Part shown: positions 1 through 9,870 of the stretch, piece by piece
Layout of the letters: the number at the start of each line of letters is the position of its first letter
How positions within the stretch are numbered: the stretch's first letter is position 1
From: Norana najaformis
Taxonomy: Eukaryota > Annelida > Clitellata > Crassiclitellata > Hormogastridae
Assembly: GCA_964023275.1 (NCBI GenBank)
Contig: OZ029914.1
Coordinates: 44,285,437-44,349,436, forward strand
Direction: 5' to 3'
DNA length: 64,000 nucleotides
Made by a program: the position numbers and the translations under genes
Notes under the pieces: generated by a model
Seen by the model: only the letters and a program-made list of their open reading frames with translations
Databases searched by the model: none
What the model was told of the DNA's origin: nothing

Positions 1-79
1 AGGTAGGTATACAGACAGACAGACAGACAGACAGATAGATAGAGACAGAGAGAGAGATAAATAACTATGCTGTGCTTAC

Positions 80-158
80 ATTTTTTGGGATATTCCAACG
101 CTCGAGAGAGTTCTGCGGACAGAATACAGACGAGGAAACCAAGGCAGATCGTCTTCAT
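80..158 (-). CDS. Signal-peptide exon of knottin-like peptide gene P0 (rest outside window)
   Basis: First coding exon of the minus-strand secreted-peptide family. ATG is at 158-156. It encodes 26 residues with a typical signal sequence (starts MKTIC, hydrophobic core, predicted cleavage near the SRA motif). It ends in phase 1 at a GTAAGC donor (79-74). The pro and mature exons would lie left of the window in the preceding unit. It differs from the P1/P2 copies at a few codons near the end (EYPKK rather than KYPTK). Confidence 0.8.
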
Positions 159-477
159 CTTTGTTACTATCGATCAACTGTCGTCGATCACCTGTTATTC
201 TTCTTATTATTCTTCTTCTATCTACAAGTTCACATTGCGATAAAAACATCTAATCACAAATAAGGTCGAACGGACCTATAAAGAAAAACTCTACTGCATT
301 TAAACTATTTATTGTACTGTATTCTATTCTATTCTGTTTCTTGTATTTGGATTGTGTTCCTTTGCTTTGTATTTCATTGCATTGTATTGTATTCTGTTTA
401 ATGTTTACCCGAGTATTTATCTTCACAGCATGTGATACTGATTCATTGATTGTGTTGCATTCTATTCTTTTTAATGT

Positions 478-657
478 ACTCTTCATCGGCTGTAGCATCC
501 AAAGTAGCCAACTTGTTCAGCTGATGTAGGGCTCCGTCGACACTCCTATAAGACGAACGTCGGCATATCGCGGGCCTCATTGTCGTTACAGGGAGTCGAA
601 CCCGCAACCGCACGATCATTGACCAAACGTGTTGCCGATAGACCACCGTGTCGCACT
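478..657 (-). mobile_element. tRNA-derived SINE, family 1, unit 1
   Basis: The minus strand begins with a tRNA-like head (~657-582) carrying an A-box-like TGGTCTATCGGCA and a B box GGGTTCGACTCCC, followed by a ~100-base body. No functional tRNA fold (no proper anticodon arm or acceptor pairing). Copies at 15991-16169 and 31611-31789. Confidence 0.6.
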
Positions 658-1343
658 TATGTCACTTACCACTTGGATAACTGCCAGCACAGACTCTGAT
701 AATTTCTGCTCGTTCTCTCTATATCTGTATAGGTTCTGTCGGCCTTGATATGGGTAACATATGATTTATAAGCATATGCATATCTTGTGTTTACATGTAT
801 AGTCCTACGTATATTAGCCATAGCCTGTATAGATACAACTCATCCTGACTACTCCTTCAGCGTATCCGCGACAACCTACGCATATATAGTTGTCACTAGT
901 TGCTAAATCACCAGTCATCCACCTTGACTCATCTCGTTCGCTGACATTTGACCCGTCATTCATCTGTCCTTCAAATTGTGATCTGTAACCGCCAATCCAT
1001 GCACTGGTTCGGACTATCCACCATTGTATTAAGTTCCAATGTTTAAGGACACCTTATGGCATCAAAGGCCGTTGACGTCGGCCTACTCTTTTATCCAGGG
1101 TTTGGGAGTGGCACTATCCGAATAAATCAGTGGTGGAATTCCCCCATCATTCTACTTAGAACTTTCATCCCTACTAATAATTCTGCTCAGCTGATAATTC
1201 TAATCACGAAACCCATATAGCTAATTAACTTGGTCTGGATGATAACAAGAATGAACAGTTTCAGTTTATCCATTGCAAGGCTGTATAGAGGTAAAGTGAA
1301 TCGCATGCATGTATATCTACGTAGATCTAGAAATAGGAATTAA

Positions 1344-1549
1344 CTGTGGGATCCATACTCGTGATATTTTAAGAGCGAAAGAACCGTTAGATCTGAAGCC
1401 TTTTTTCGTTCATTGGCTTCTTCAAAGTTCTTGTTGTGGGGATTCTTCACCATCAACTCGTCGTTATCCAATCTTTGAAGTTTCATATTTCCAAAACCAT
1501 CAAAAATGTTTTTTTCGACTTGCACCCACGCTTTCGCAGTGCACACCAA
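1344..1549 (-). pseudogene. Diverged duplicate (copy a) of the charged exon-like block
   Basis: Shares FDGFGNMKL and LDxDELMVKNP with 3509-3695, then diverges. The donor position reads CACAG followed by TTAATT instead of GTAATT, so splicing there would be lost. Units 2 and 3 carry a further small deletion. Part of a ~1.1-kb internal duplication (about 960-2000 versus 3100-4190). Confidence 0.3.
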
Positions 1550-1774
1550 TTGGAAATAATAATAATGGAAATAATAACAATACTAGCAACAACGAGTAGA
1601 GTTCAGAGCGTGTATTTCAGGTAGCACAACCGGACAAACTAATTTAGTCGAAGAAAGCATGTTTTGAAAGGAATGCAGATTAAGCAATCTGTCTATAATT
1701 GTGATGTATGCATGTTATGATGTATGTTGTCATGTAAGCAGCGCTTTTATGGATCACTTAAAATGCGCTATGCA

Positions 1775-2075
1775 CTACATACATACATCAATGCTGCATA
1801 CATACATACGTAGATACGTACACACATATATACATACATACATACATCATAGAAACATGATACATACATCATGCATACAAACATACATACACGCATACAT
1901 TCGCACATGCATACATACATAAATACATACATACATGCATACATTGCATCATACATGGCTTACATACACATATCCATACTCACATACATACACACATTAG
2001 TTATTGCAATAATAGCAATAATAATAGTTATAACAATTTCAATAGCAAAACTACTACTACTACTACTACTACTAC

Positions 2076-2110
<35 letters not shown>

Positions 2111-2125
2111 TTAATAGGAATAACA
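1775..2125. repeat. TACA then CTA/AAT microsatellites, unit 1
   Basis: Imperfect TACA repeats (~1775-2000) followed by CTA and AAT runs (2050-2112). Variable-length copies lie near 17282-17605 and 32905-33230; a second TACA tract is at 3945-4165 with copies near 19436 and 35058. Confidence 0.95.
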
Positions 2126-2799
2126 ATAATAGAAGCAGTAAAGATAATAATTCTATTCTTCGACAATGCGCTCAACGAGACATCTTTTTAATACCTGATC
2201 ATTTCTACCTCGGTTAAAATCTGGTCTGTTAATTAAGTATGATGGTGATGATGACGATAATGATGTCTGTAATGAAGATTGCGCGAATAAGCACAATCTG
2301 TATGAATACAAACATTTATCCAATTGTCGTTATCTTTATCAAGACCTAATTTGCAGTTTGGTAATAAGGTAATAAAATACTACTTTAAACTAATCAGTTA
2401 TTAGAAAAACTAATCCGTGCATGTAAGCCACTGAAATTCCTGCTTTTTGTATCCATGAAGTTAGTTTTGAAACAAGAATATTCTGTTCTGAGCAGCTCAA
2501 CAAATGTTCAGTAAACCAGTAGAATTCGTCAGACAACCGATACAGTGTCTTACCTATAGATAATACTTCACCCAATGGAGTAGTCTTCAAGGACAGTGTG
2601 CAACAGGGTTTAAAACCTCACTTCCAACGAGACCTTCTAAATTCCAAACTCGATATTGCGGAGAAAGTTCCTTTGAACCGTTCTCGGGAACATACACGAA
2701 ACGGTGAACAGGTAGAGCAGTACCTAAACTATTAAGTCGCCTATCAACTCAGTTTGTCATTAATAGCTTTGAACAGAGGAATCATTGGTTCTCTCGGGT

Positions 2800-2807
2800 C
2801 TTTTATA
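2800..2807 (-). promoter_or_regulatory. Candidate TATA box for P0
   Basis: TATAAAAG on the minus strand, 2.6 kb upstream of the signal exon at 158. Its setting (GTTTC before it, GTTCAAA about 36 bases after) resembles the P5 promoter (GTTCC before, GTTCAGC after at nearly the same offset). No clear 5'UTR acceptor is seen next to the signal exon, so the link is tentative. Confidence 0.3.
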
Positions 2808-3508
2808 GAAACACCACATTTTCGTGCCAGTACACAGACGACACTGCATGACACCACGTAGGATGAGTTCATGCATCATAACATGCATTCATCGTAATTA
2901 TAGAAAGATTGTTTAATATGCATTCCTTTCAAAACATGTTTTCTTCGACTAAAGTAGTTTTTCCGGTTGTCCTACATGAACTCTACGCTCTGAACTCTAC
3001 TCGAGGCTTAACAGCAGTTAAAGCCATAGAATTCCTTCAGAAAGGCTCCAACAACCTCACAACAGAATCATATAAATACCAACTGATATTCATGTGTCCT
3101 TCAAACTGTGGTCTGTATGAACTGAATGCAATTTGTAGGGGCAAAGGAACCGCCGATCCAATGGTTCGGACTATACCTCATTCAACGAAGTTCAAATGCT
3201 TAAGGACATGTTATGGCATGAAAGGCCGCTGACGTCGGCCTCCTCTTTCATCAAGGATTGGGACTGGAACTACACGACTACGGCACTGGCACAGATTTAA
3301 GTTGTCCCAAATTTCTACTTAGAACTTTTGTCCCTATACTCATAGATCTCCTCAGCTGATAATTCTAATATCGAAATCCATATCGATAATTAAATCAGAC
3401 TTACGGATAACAAGAATGCACAGTTTCAGTTTATCCATTGCAGGACTATATATAGATAAAAGGTAACGCATGCATGTATATCTACGTAGATCTAAAAATA
3501 GGAATTAC

Positions 3509-3695
3509 CTGTGGAACGCACTCGTGATATAGGCCTATTTAGGGCGAAAGAACCGTTAGATCTAATGCCTTTTCTCATTACTGGCTCCTTCAAACTCTTT
3601 TGGGCGGGATTCTTCACCATCAACTCGTCGTCATCCAATCTTCGAAGTTTCATATTTCCAAAACCATCAAAAATCTTTTCCGATTTTGCACCCAC
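3509..3695 (-). other. Coding-like exon of unknown gene, unit 1 (copy b)
   Basis: Open minus-strand block with a highly charged reading (FDGFGNMKL, then RRLDDDELMVKNP, later RKG and RVRST) ending in phase 1 at a GTAATT donor (3508-3503). No ATG and no signal peptide, so it would be an internal exon, perhaps a pro-region. A diverged duplicate lies at 1344-1549 in the same unit, where the donor GT has become TT. Unit 2 and 3 copies are at about 19000-19186 and 34622-34808; in unit 3 the donor reads GTAAGT. No family recognised. Confidence 0.25.
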
Positions 3696-4276
3696 GCTTT
3701 CTCAGTGCATACCAATTGGAAATAATAATAATAACGAAAATAATAATAATAACAGCAAAAACGAGTAGAGTTCAGAGCGTGGGGTTCAGGTAGGACAAAC
3801 GGACAAATTAATTTAGTCGAAGAGAACGTGTTTTCAAAGGATTGCAGATTAAGCAATCTTTCTATAATTATGATGGATGCGTGTTATGAAGTATGCAGTC
3901 ATTATGCAGCGCTTTTGTGATGCCCTTAAAATGCGCTATATAGTACATACGTACATAAATACTACATCCATACATGCATACGTAGATACGTACACACACA
4001 TACATACATACACAAATGCACACTTAAACATACATACATACATCATGCATACATCATAGAAACATGATACATACTTCATATATAATACCTACATAAATAC
4101 ATATATACAAACATACATACATCATACATACATCATAGATACATCATATATACATACATACAAATAACATACAGTAGTTATTGAATAAGCATTAATCGAT
4201 GGCGCTGAGCAATTGTAAATGAAGGACTGGCTGCCGTGCTAAACATGTGTATATACTGTATTTATGTAGTTATGAT

Positions 4277-4440
4277 GTGACACGGTGGCTTAGCGAGTTA
4301 TTGCGACGGCTTTTCAACTTGACAACCCGGGATCTAATCCCGGGCTGGTCGTGTGAAGAGGAAAGTCATGGCAATGTCGATCTGTGCATGACCTCAGAGG
4401 TCACCACCCTTGAGGTCACCACCCTCCTCAGATCCCATAC
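4277..4440 (+). mobile_element. tRNA-derived SINE, family 2, unit 1
   Basis: Head GACACGGTGGCTTAGCGAG (A box) and GGGATCTAATCCC (B box), then a short body with a duplicated GAGGTCACCACCCT motif. Copies at 19769-19932 and 35371-35533. Confidence 0.6.
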
Positions 4441-4689
4441 ATATGTAGTTGGGTGTATTTATTCGTATTGCATTTGCTTAGGTGCCATTACGCATTATAC
4501 AGTTTCAGCCTATATTTGACCCGATAAATACATAATATAATTATATTCATCTTGAATTCATGTATATATATAATTATCTTGTGCATATATATTATAGAAG
4601 TAGTTATTTTTTGCCCGAGGTACCTATGATCCCAATGGACTTATAAAAAGCTACGAAGAAAAAAGTCCTGCTTGGCTTTTACTATTACT

Positions 4690-5000
4690 ATACTGTTACT
4701 ATTATATATGAATAATAATAATAATAATTATTATTATTATTATTACTGTTGTTGTTGTTATTATTATTGTTATTATTATTATTATCGTTATTATTATTAT
4801 TATTATCATCATCATCATTATTATGAATGCGATGATGATTAATAATGTTGTTGTTATTATTGTTATTATTTTTTGCCCTGAGGTACTTATGATCCCCAGG
4901 AAATAAAAAAATTATCCGGATAAAAAATAGATCCAGAATGCTCTCGTTTATTATTATTATTATTATTGTTATTATAATTATTATTATTATTATTATTGTA
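4690..5000. repeat. ATT-rich microsatellite before the jelly-roll exon, unit 1
   Basis: ATT and GTT trinucleotide runs interrupted by a short unique segment (4875-4950) that contains a duplicated TTTTTTGCCC...GATCCC motif also at 4608-4635. It provides the T-rich tract before the acceptor at 5001. Copies at 20200-20508 and 35800-36090. Confidence 0.95.
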
Positions 5001-5001
5001 G

Positions 5002-5360
5002 AACTTTTGATCCCATGTTCGTAGTTTTCTCTCTCACTGGTGACGACGGCATTCAACAGTTGCACATCGATGGCATCGAATTGACTAATCCACCCAATCG
5101 TGCTAATTTTTTCTTATCGGATAATATAACAATGCCGCCGATGGCTGAAGTGATAGCCGTCCGAATCGACAACACGGCCTGGATCGGAGGTCTTCTCGGA
5201 TCCAGCAAGAACTTCATCAGTGACAGTACGTGGAAGGTCACGACCAATCACACGGCCGGCTGGATGGCAGTGAGTCTCAATGACCCCAACGGAGAAAACG
5301 CTAACCGTTATACACTGAAGAACGCCAGCGATCCATACTGCTACTGTATCCGACCGATAA
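5002..5360 (+). CDS. Internal exon of an extracellular jelly-roll (galactose-binding-like) domain protein
   Basis: 359-nt exon-like block between a TTATTGTAG acceptor (ends 5001, phase 2 entry) and a GTGCGT donor (5361, phase 1 exit). Open throughout, ~119 residues. The reading has the layout of an invertebrate extracellular beta-sandwich domain: TGDDGIQ..IDG near the start, IAVRIDN in the middle, GGLLGSS, then SDSTWKVT and a GW motif, with N-glycosylation sequons (DNIT, TNHT) and a late CYC. The similarity is from pattern recognition only. No other exon of the gene was identified in the unit, so this may be an orphan exon carried by the duplication. It is the only one of three copies without a stop. 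Confidence 0.45.
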
Positions 5361-5537
5361 GTGCGTTAACTAGCTCAGTGGATTTCAGTTGATGATGTCT
5401 GTCAGAATGTTGTGAAAAGTGTCTACTTACGGTATCAAATACACTGCGGTAAGTTTTGTGATGGATGATAGATCTTGTATCTGACATGTATCTGACTATT
5501 CATCACAATCACGAACATTATTATTTCTGCATTCATT

Positions 5538-5702
5538 AAGCGTCATCACCTAATGGGTAAACATCAATCGATGGCTCTGAGCAATTGTGTGTGAAGTATT
5601 TGCTCAAGGTTCCTACACAGTAGCTGTCTCAGGGAAGACTCGAATCCGTTTTGTCCGAGTTACAAGCCGAGCGCTCTAACCAATCGGCTACCGTGCCCCA
5701 CA
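5538..5702 (-). mobile_element. tRNA-Thr-like SINE, family 3, unit 1
   Basis: Minus-strand head (~5702-5633) reads like tRNA-Thr: TAGCCGATTGGTTAGAGC A box, a CTTGTAA anticodon-loop-like stretch, GGATTCGAGTC B box. The body contains GCTCAGAGCCATCGAT, shared with the fragment at 4185-4235 and the elements near 46120 and 63165. Copies at 21047-21209 and 36629-36791. Confidence 0.65.
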
Positions 5703-6114
5703 TGTATGTAGCAACATATGTAGCACCCTTGGAAAGAGACTCTTCAGAGGAGCTCCCGACCTAACATCACAAAACCCACTTCGAACAAAACGGTTCAAGC
5801 ACTTACGGAAAAGAGACGAAGAAAGACCAAGGAGCTCATATCGTAATTTTTAGGGTTTTTAAAGTACCCATATGCCACGAGGAACGTAAGGGAGACACTG
5901 ATTTCCTTTTTTACGCCCTCAGATCAGCAATGGACGATACCCAAGGTCCTGGCACGGGGCTAGCGCATCGCAGGACTTGCTTATACTGGTATCAAATTTT
6001 ACTCCTTAGTGACAGAGGCATGGTGTGCACAAACAACTTGCCCAGGGTTGTTACACGGGATCGAAACTGCAACCGCGTGATTATTGACCAAACGCGTTAC
6101 CTTCTTTCCCTTCT

Positions 6115-6314
6115 TCCTCTTATCTCAATTTCCGCTCCAATTAAAAAACATCACCCAAGTTAGCTGCCACGATGTCTCTCCGTTTGACTTTTGGAACCTG
6201 ACCTAGAACCGAACCGATCTTGCCTATCGATTTTATCTTGTCTGAGCGACTGTGATTATGCTGGTCCCCGTGACGTGGCTTTCGTTGGGCGCTGTAGAAA
6301 TCTCGGGGTTACGA
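6115..6314 (+). mobile_element. L2-type LINE 3' tail, unit 1 (plus)
   Basis: ~200 bases matching the 3' end of the element at 49957-50255, ending at GCTTTCGTTGGGC, AATCTCGGGGTTACGAT. Immediately preceded by an antisense tRNA-like fragment (~6030-6105). Copies at 21626-21822 and 37209-37405. Confidence 0.6.
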
Positions 6315-6625
6315 TGAAGAGTACGATTACCGATAGACCATCATGTTGGACAAGTTTTTAGGTAACCTATTCCAAAAAATGGACCAATTGGAGCGGAGTT
6401 ATTATTCTGCTCCGTGAAAGGCGAGAAAAATTGTGCAAAGGAAGTCAAAGCCTGGCTCACTGGTGGTGCGGCTTAGAAGATATCACGTGGTAGTTTTGAG
6501 GACAGCTCTCTGTCCGACTTTATTCCTTCTTCCATCCGTCTGCATTCTTTATAATAAAAAATGCAATATGTGGTAAAGTAGAATCGATGTAAACGGTTCT
6601 CACAAACATAAGATGTTGCTAAACA

Positions 6626-6853
6626 CTAGGTAATGCTACCTTCTTTCTTTCTTGATCTGAGTTCCTTCTTAAATAAGCTTTCGTTGTCGCGTGATGCATC
6701 AGGAATTTGATTAGGTAAATTAGCTGTTAAAGGCTGCCCTCTAATCAAATAGCTTACAACGTTCCCCAACTCATGAAGGGATCTATCAACTGGGTCGACA
6801 ACCGCATGATCAATCTTCAGATCAGGTAAGACTGACAGACTGAATTCGGTCAT
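6626..6853 (-). CDS. Unidentified 75-codon ORF, unit 1
   Basis: ATG at 6853, stop at 6628-6626. The reading looks protein-like: acidic/hydrophobic first half, Pro/Asn-rich middle, strongly basic end (KKELRSRKKE). No signal peptide, motif or family recognised. Copies at 22133-22360 and 37716-37943 keep the frame but differ over residues ~24-34, with mostly amino-acid-changing substitutions. No promoter or splice sites could be tied to it. Confidence 0.25.
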   Translation of the reverse strand: MTEFSLSVLPDLKIDHAVVDPVDRSLHELGNVVSYLIRGQPLTANLPNQIPDASRDNESLFKKELRSRKKEGSIT

Positions 6854-7464
6854 TTAGAACCGCTGGTTCCAAGAAGAGACACGCTCGTAGACGATTGATT
6901 GGCAGAGAAGCAGCTAACGACTGAACAATTTTAGAAGCAATGGCCGGGTTTCAGAAAAACAATACATAATGTTGTAATCGTGATATTGTAACTGTAATTG
7001 TAACTGTACATTTTTGTAGATTCTCGCCTTAGGAGACTTGCATTGCCCGGTGCATTATTAGATCATCTGGAATATCGCTGGAAACAGAGTTGGTATTGTA
7101 TTCTATGTGTATTTACGTAAGTGAGTGTGTATGTATGTATCTGAGAATTTGTATAGCCCCTCTTAGGACCTCTGAGGAAGATTTAGGGGATGGTGGTCTC
7201 TAGACAAAGCTAAATTCCGGAATCACAGCCCGTTGGACAGAATCAGTCGGGAATCATAAGGCCAATGTTGTATGGCACGGACGCCTTCTGTTAGACGCAA
7301 CATATTGGTTCCCATATCCCGAGGTAAACAAGGCTTAAAGCCGATGCTTAAGCCTAGTTACGAAGTTTCTGGTGTGTCAGGCGAGAAGTTAAGTCTTAGA
7401 TCGGTAATGTTATGCTTTTGCTACCCAAACTGTTCTCACAATGAACAAACCTCAAGGGAGAGGA

Positions 7465-7600
7465 GACGAACACGTGATGAGACCGAACGACAGACGGATA
7501 CAGACCAAGACAGACAGAGAGATACAGACCGAGACAGATAGAGATACAGTCCTGAACAGACAGAGATGCAGACCTACACAGATAGAGACAGATGCAGACC
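7465..7600. repeat. GACAGA-type microsatellite, unit 1
   Basis: Imperfect CAGA/GACAGA repeats. Unit 4 homology resumes in the matching tract (56880-56960), so this repeat borders the replaced segment. Copies near 22954-23085 and 38535-38665. Confidence 0.85.
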
Positions 7601-7890
7601 TTGAAACAGAACCCATTTCTTTGCCCACGTCCGCATTCAATCTTCAAGCACCTGACGCCTATATTAGATCCTTGTAAGGGTCTAACCAGTGTTTAATTCG
7701 TGCAAGAGAAATCTTTCAGGTTGAAGATCTTGCATGTTGAATTCAGGTTTCTCGATAATAGATACATTCGGAAGGGTCGGATGAATTTGGGTACTTTGTT
7801 ACAGGTGTATCAGGTCACCTGTGGCGTGATTGACAGGTTATCAAGTCACCTGTGGCATGATTGACTTTGTACCTAATTCGAGTCTAAAAC

Positions 7891-8134
7891 ATGAAGTTTG
7901 GAATACAACGTGTAACCTTCGTAATGCTGCTCTTTATTCGAAATACGTTAGCTAATTCAAATACTTGGTAAACATTTATTACAACAATTTCAAAACGGTG
8001 TATTTTTCGGAAATTTTTCCAGTTTCATGATATACTTTAAATCTAATCAACGAAATATCCAAAATATTACTCTTGAACAAAATATCCAAAATGTTATCCA
8101 TGTTCAAAATATCCAAACTGTTATTTTTATTTAA
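7891..8134 (+). pseudogene. Frame-shifted copy of the small secreted peptide ORF, unit 1
   Basis: Signal-peptide start at 7891 (MKF, then a hydrophobic stretch) ends after 26 codons at TAA 7969-7971, because of a 4-base insertion relative to unit 4. The downstream frame stays open to TAA 8132-8134. Removing a ~57-base GT...TTTTTCCAG segment would put the signal in frame with that tail, so it may be a spliced gene instead of a pseudogene. One extra copy of the ~10-residue Gln/Asn/Ile repeat is present. Confidence 0.35.
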
Positions 8135-8859
8135 AATAACATTCCTAATTAACTAAGTCAAACTGTCTGGATATTGTAAAGCGTAATTCAAATTACTTTG
8201 CAAATAATAGAAATCAAAGTAATCTTCCAAGTCCATAGACCTCAAAAGCAGCCTTAATTTCAGTCTCCAATCATACATTGTAAATAACAGTTTTGGCTAA
8301 ACAATTGGCTTAACATTCATTCTTTTTAAAGCGTCAAAACAGACTGATTTATCCACGACTAGTTTTTGGAAAAAAACGCACGAAGCAACAAGCCTGGGTT
8401 AAAAAAGAACTTTTGATGCGTCGAAATCTCCACCTAATAGCACAGAGGATTGGGCTTTTGCATAGGGTGCCATGAATTTGAGACTTTGTCCAATGCACAC
8501 GAATACAACTCGACATTGTGGATGCCATAAGTCGCAGTCCAGTAATTGTTTTGTCGTTAAGTTATCTGAGGCGTGACGTGAAGTAACCATGGATTGAAGT
8601 GGTTGAGAGAATTTTTCCTCTGTGTTAAAACGACTTCAGTATGTATAAACCGTATAATCCTCTTAAAAGGTTTCTCTATGTCTACAGAGTCAACATTACT
8701 GTTTACACGTTAACTGTTGTTTAGAACTACAGCACATTGTGCTGAGATCCAGTGTGTTTCTGCAGAAATTCAAATCTATGTTTTTGCATTAGCTTTTAAG
8801 TCACTAGATCGAAAAGTCTTTTTGTTCTAGATGCATAAATGCACAATATTCACAGGGTA

Positions 8860-9120
8860 TAACATGCACATACCATAAATAATAGGTATGTTATAAAGAT
8901 GCCTCCTAACAGTTGTGTTGTACAAATGTCGTAGAACAGGTATGATACAAAGTTGTTGTATAACAGGTATGTTACAGATGGCGTGCATAAAGTTGCTTTT
9001 AACATGTGTGCTATATATACATGTAGATACCTTATAAAAGGTGTGTCATAAAGATGTCTTATAACAAGTGTTTTATATACCTAATAACAGGTATGTTATA
9101 AAGGTGCCGTATATAACAGC
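8860..9120. repeat. Degenerate ~30-bp tandem repeat, unit 1
   Basis: Recurrent TAACAGGTATGTTATAAAGATG-type units of roughly 28-36 bases, about eight copies. Also at ~24350-24605, 39945-40190 and 58795-59030, with copy number and order partly different in unit 4. Confidence 0.75.
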
Positions 9121-9474
9121 CTAGGAATTGCTTTTATGAACAGACTATTCATGTTTTTCATGTCTTATAAATAATTTTTATTCATTTTCAAAAGAAGTCG
9201 TGCCATTCACATCAAACGCTGCGCATCACAAAATTATATGCGAATATATTACTTGTAAATATGTATATATATAAATATAAAAACATAAATAAACCTTGCC
9301 CTGTGGTTAAAGGGGCTGCAAGAGATGATGCAGGATTTGAGAGTTTTTAGCATTGCAAATTAAATATGAAAATGATTTTTAAAAACTTTGGCTAAAGCTT
9401 GGTGTAAAATCCCTGAAATACAAAACGATCAGGTGGCTGGTAATTTAATGTGATCTGGTGTTATGTAGTACGGC

Positions 9475-9608
9475 GCCATGCAGTGCAATACAATGCCGTG
9501 CAATGTTATGCCATACATTGTATTACATTCCATTGTATTGCATTGTGTTGAATTGTATTGTATTGTATTGCATTGTATTGTATTGCATTGTATTGCATTG
9601 AGCTTATT
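9475..9608. repeat. TGCAAT/TATTG minisatellite downstream of P1
   Basis: Five- and six-base ATTG-containing repeats ~270 bases past the P1 stop codon. Copies at ~24960-25077, 40540-40655, 59370-59462. A similar tract occurs near each unit start (300-400, 15815-15925, 31430-31545, 47150-47390). Confidence 0.9.
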
Positions 9609-9870
9609 GTAAAGATGACAGTACATGCAGCCAAGTTCAACAGCAAAGCAATTTCAAGCATTTTTTGCGGAGACATGGCAATCAGGCAGCCACATGAAAA
9701 ATGAGAGAGGGAATGTTAAGAAAGGCAGAGACCACCCTCCGCTTGACCAAAGCTCCCACTCTAACCACTTTCACCATGAAGTTGACCCTTCACCCGAGTA
9801 TCAACGACTGTATAATCCATTGTCATGACGACCAGACGAGTGGAGACAATGCTGACAGAGTTCCTCTGTC

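Larger units (their letters stand above)
1591..3004. mobile_element. Foldback / inverted-repeat element, unit 1
   Basis: About 120 bases at 1591-1710 are the inverted complement of 2878-3004 (CGAGTAGAGTTCAGAGCGT at one end, its complement at the other, then matching TTAGTCGAAGAAA... and TAATTATAGA...). The ~1.4 kb between carries TACA and AAT microsatellites and no transposase-like ORF. A third, direct copy of the arm sits at 3761-3880. Unit 2 copy ~17100-18495, unit 3 ~32722-34118. Confidence 0.5.

Noticed and set aside
2390..2590. Minus-strand 66-codon ORF conserved in units 1-3
   Set aside because: Its start is TTG, not ATG; no family or splice support, and the copies are too similar for conservation to mean anything. 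It lies inside the foldback element.
4247..4519. 90-codon plus-strand ORF
   Set aside because: Translation of a tRNA-derived SINE and flanks.
5633..5702. tRNA-Thr gene on the minus strand
   Set aside because: A and B boxes are present, but stems do not pair properly, it is followed by a SINE body, and it recurs only as part of that element.
8399..8590. Minus-strand 63-codon ORF with three cysteines
   Set aside because: The equivalent frame has a TGA in units 2 and 3 and shifts in unit 4; no signal peptide or clear splice sites.
8860..9120. CRISPR-like spaced repeats
   Set aside because: Degenerate tandem minisatellite without constant repeats or unique spacers, in a eukaryotic genome.
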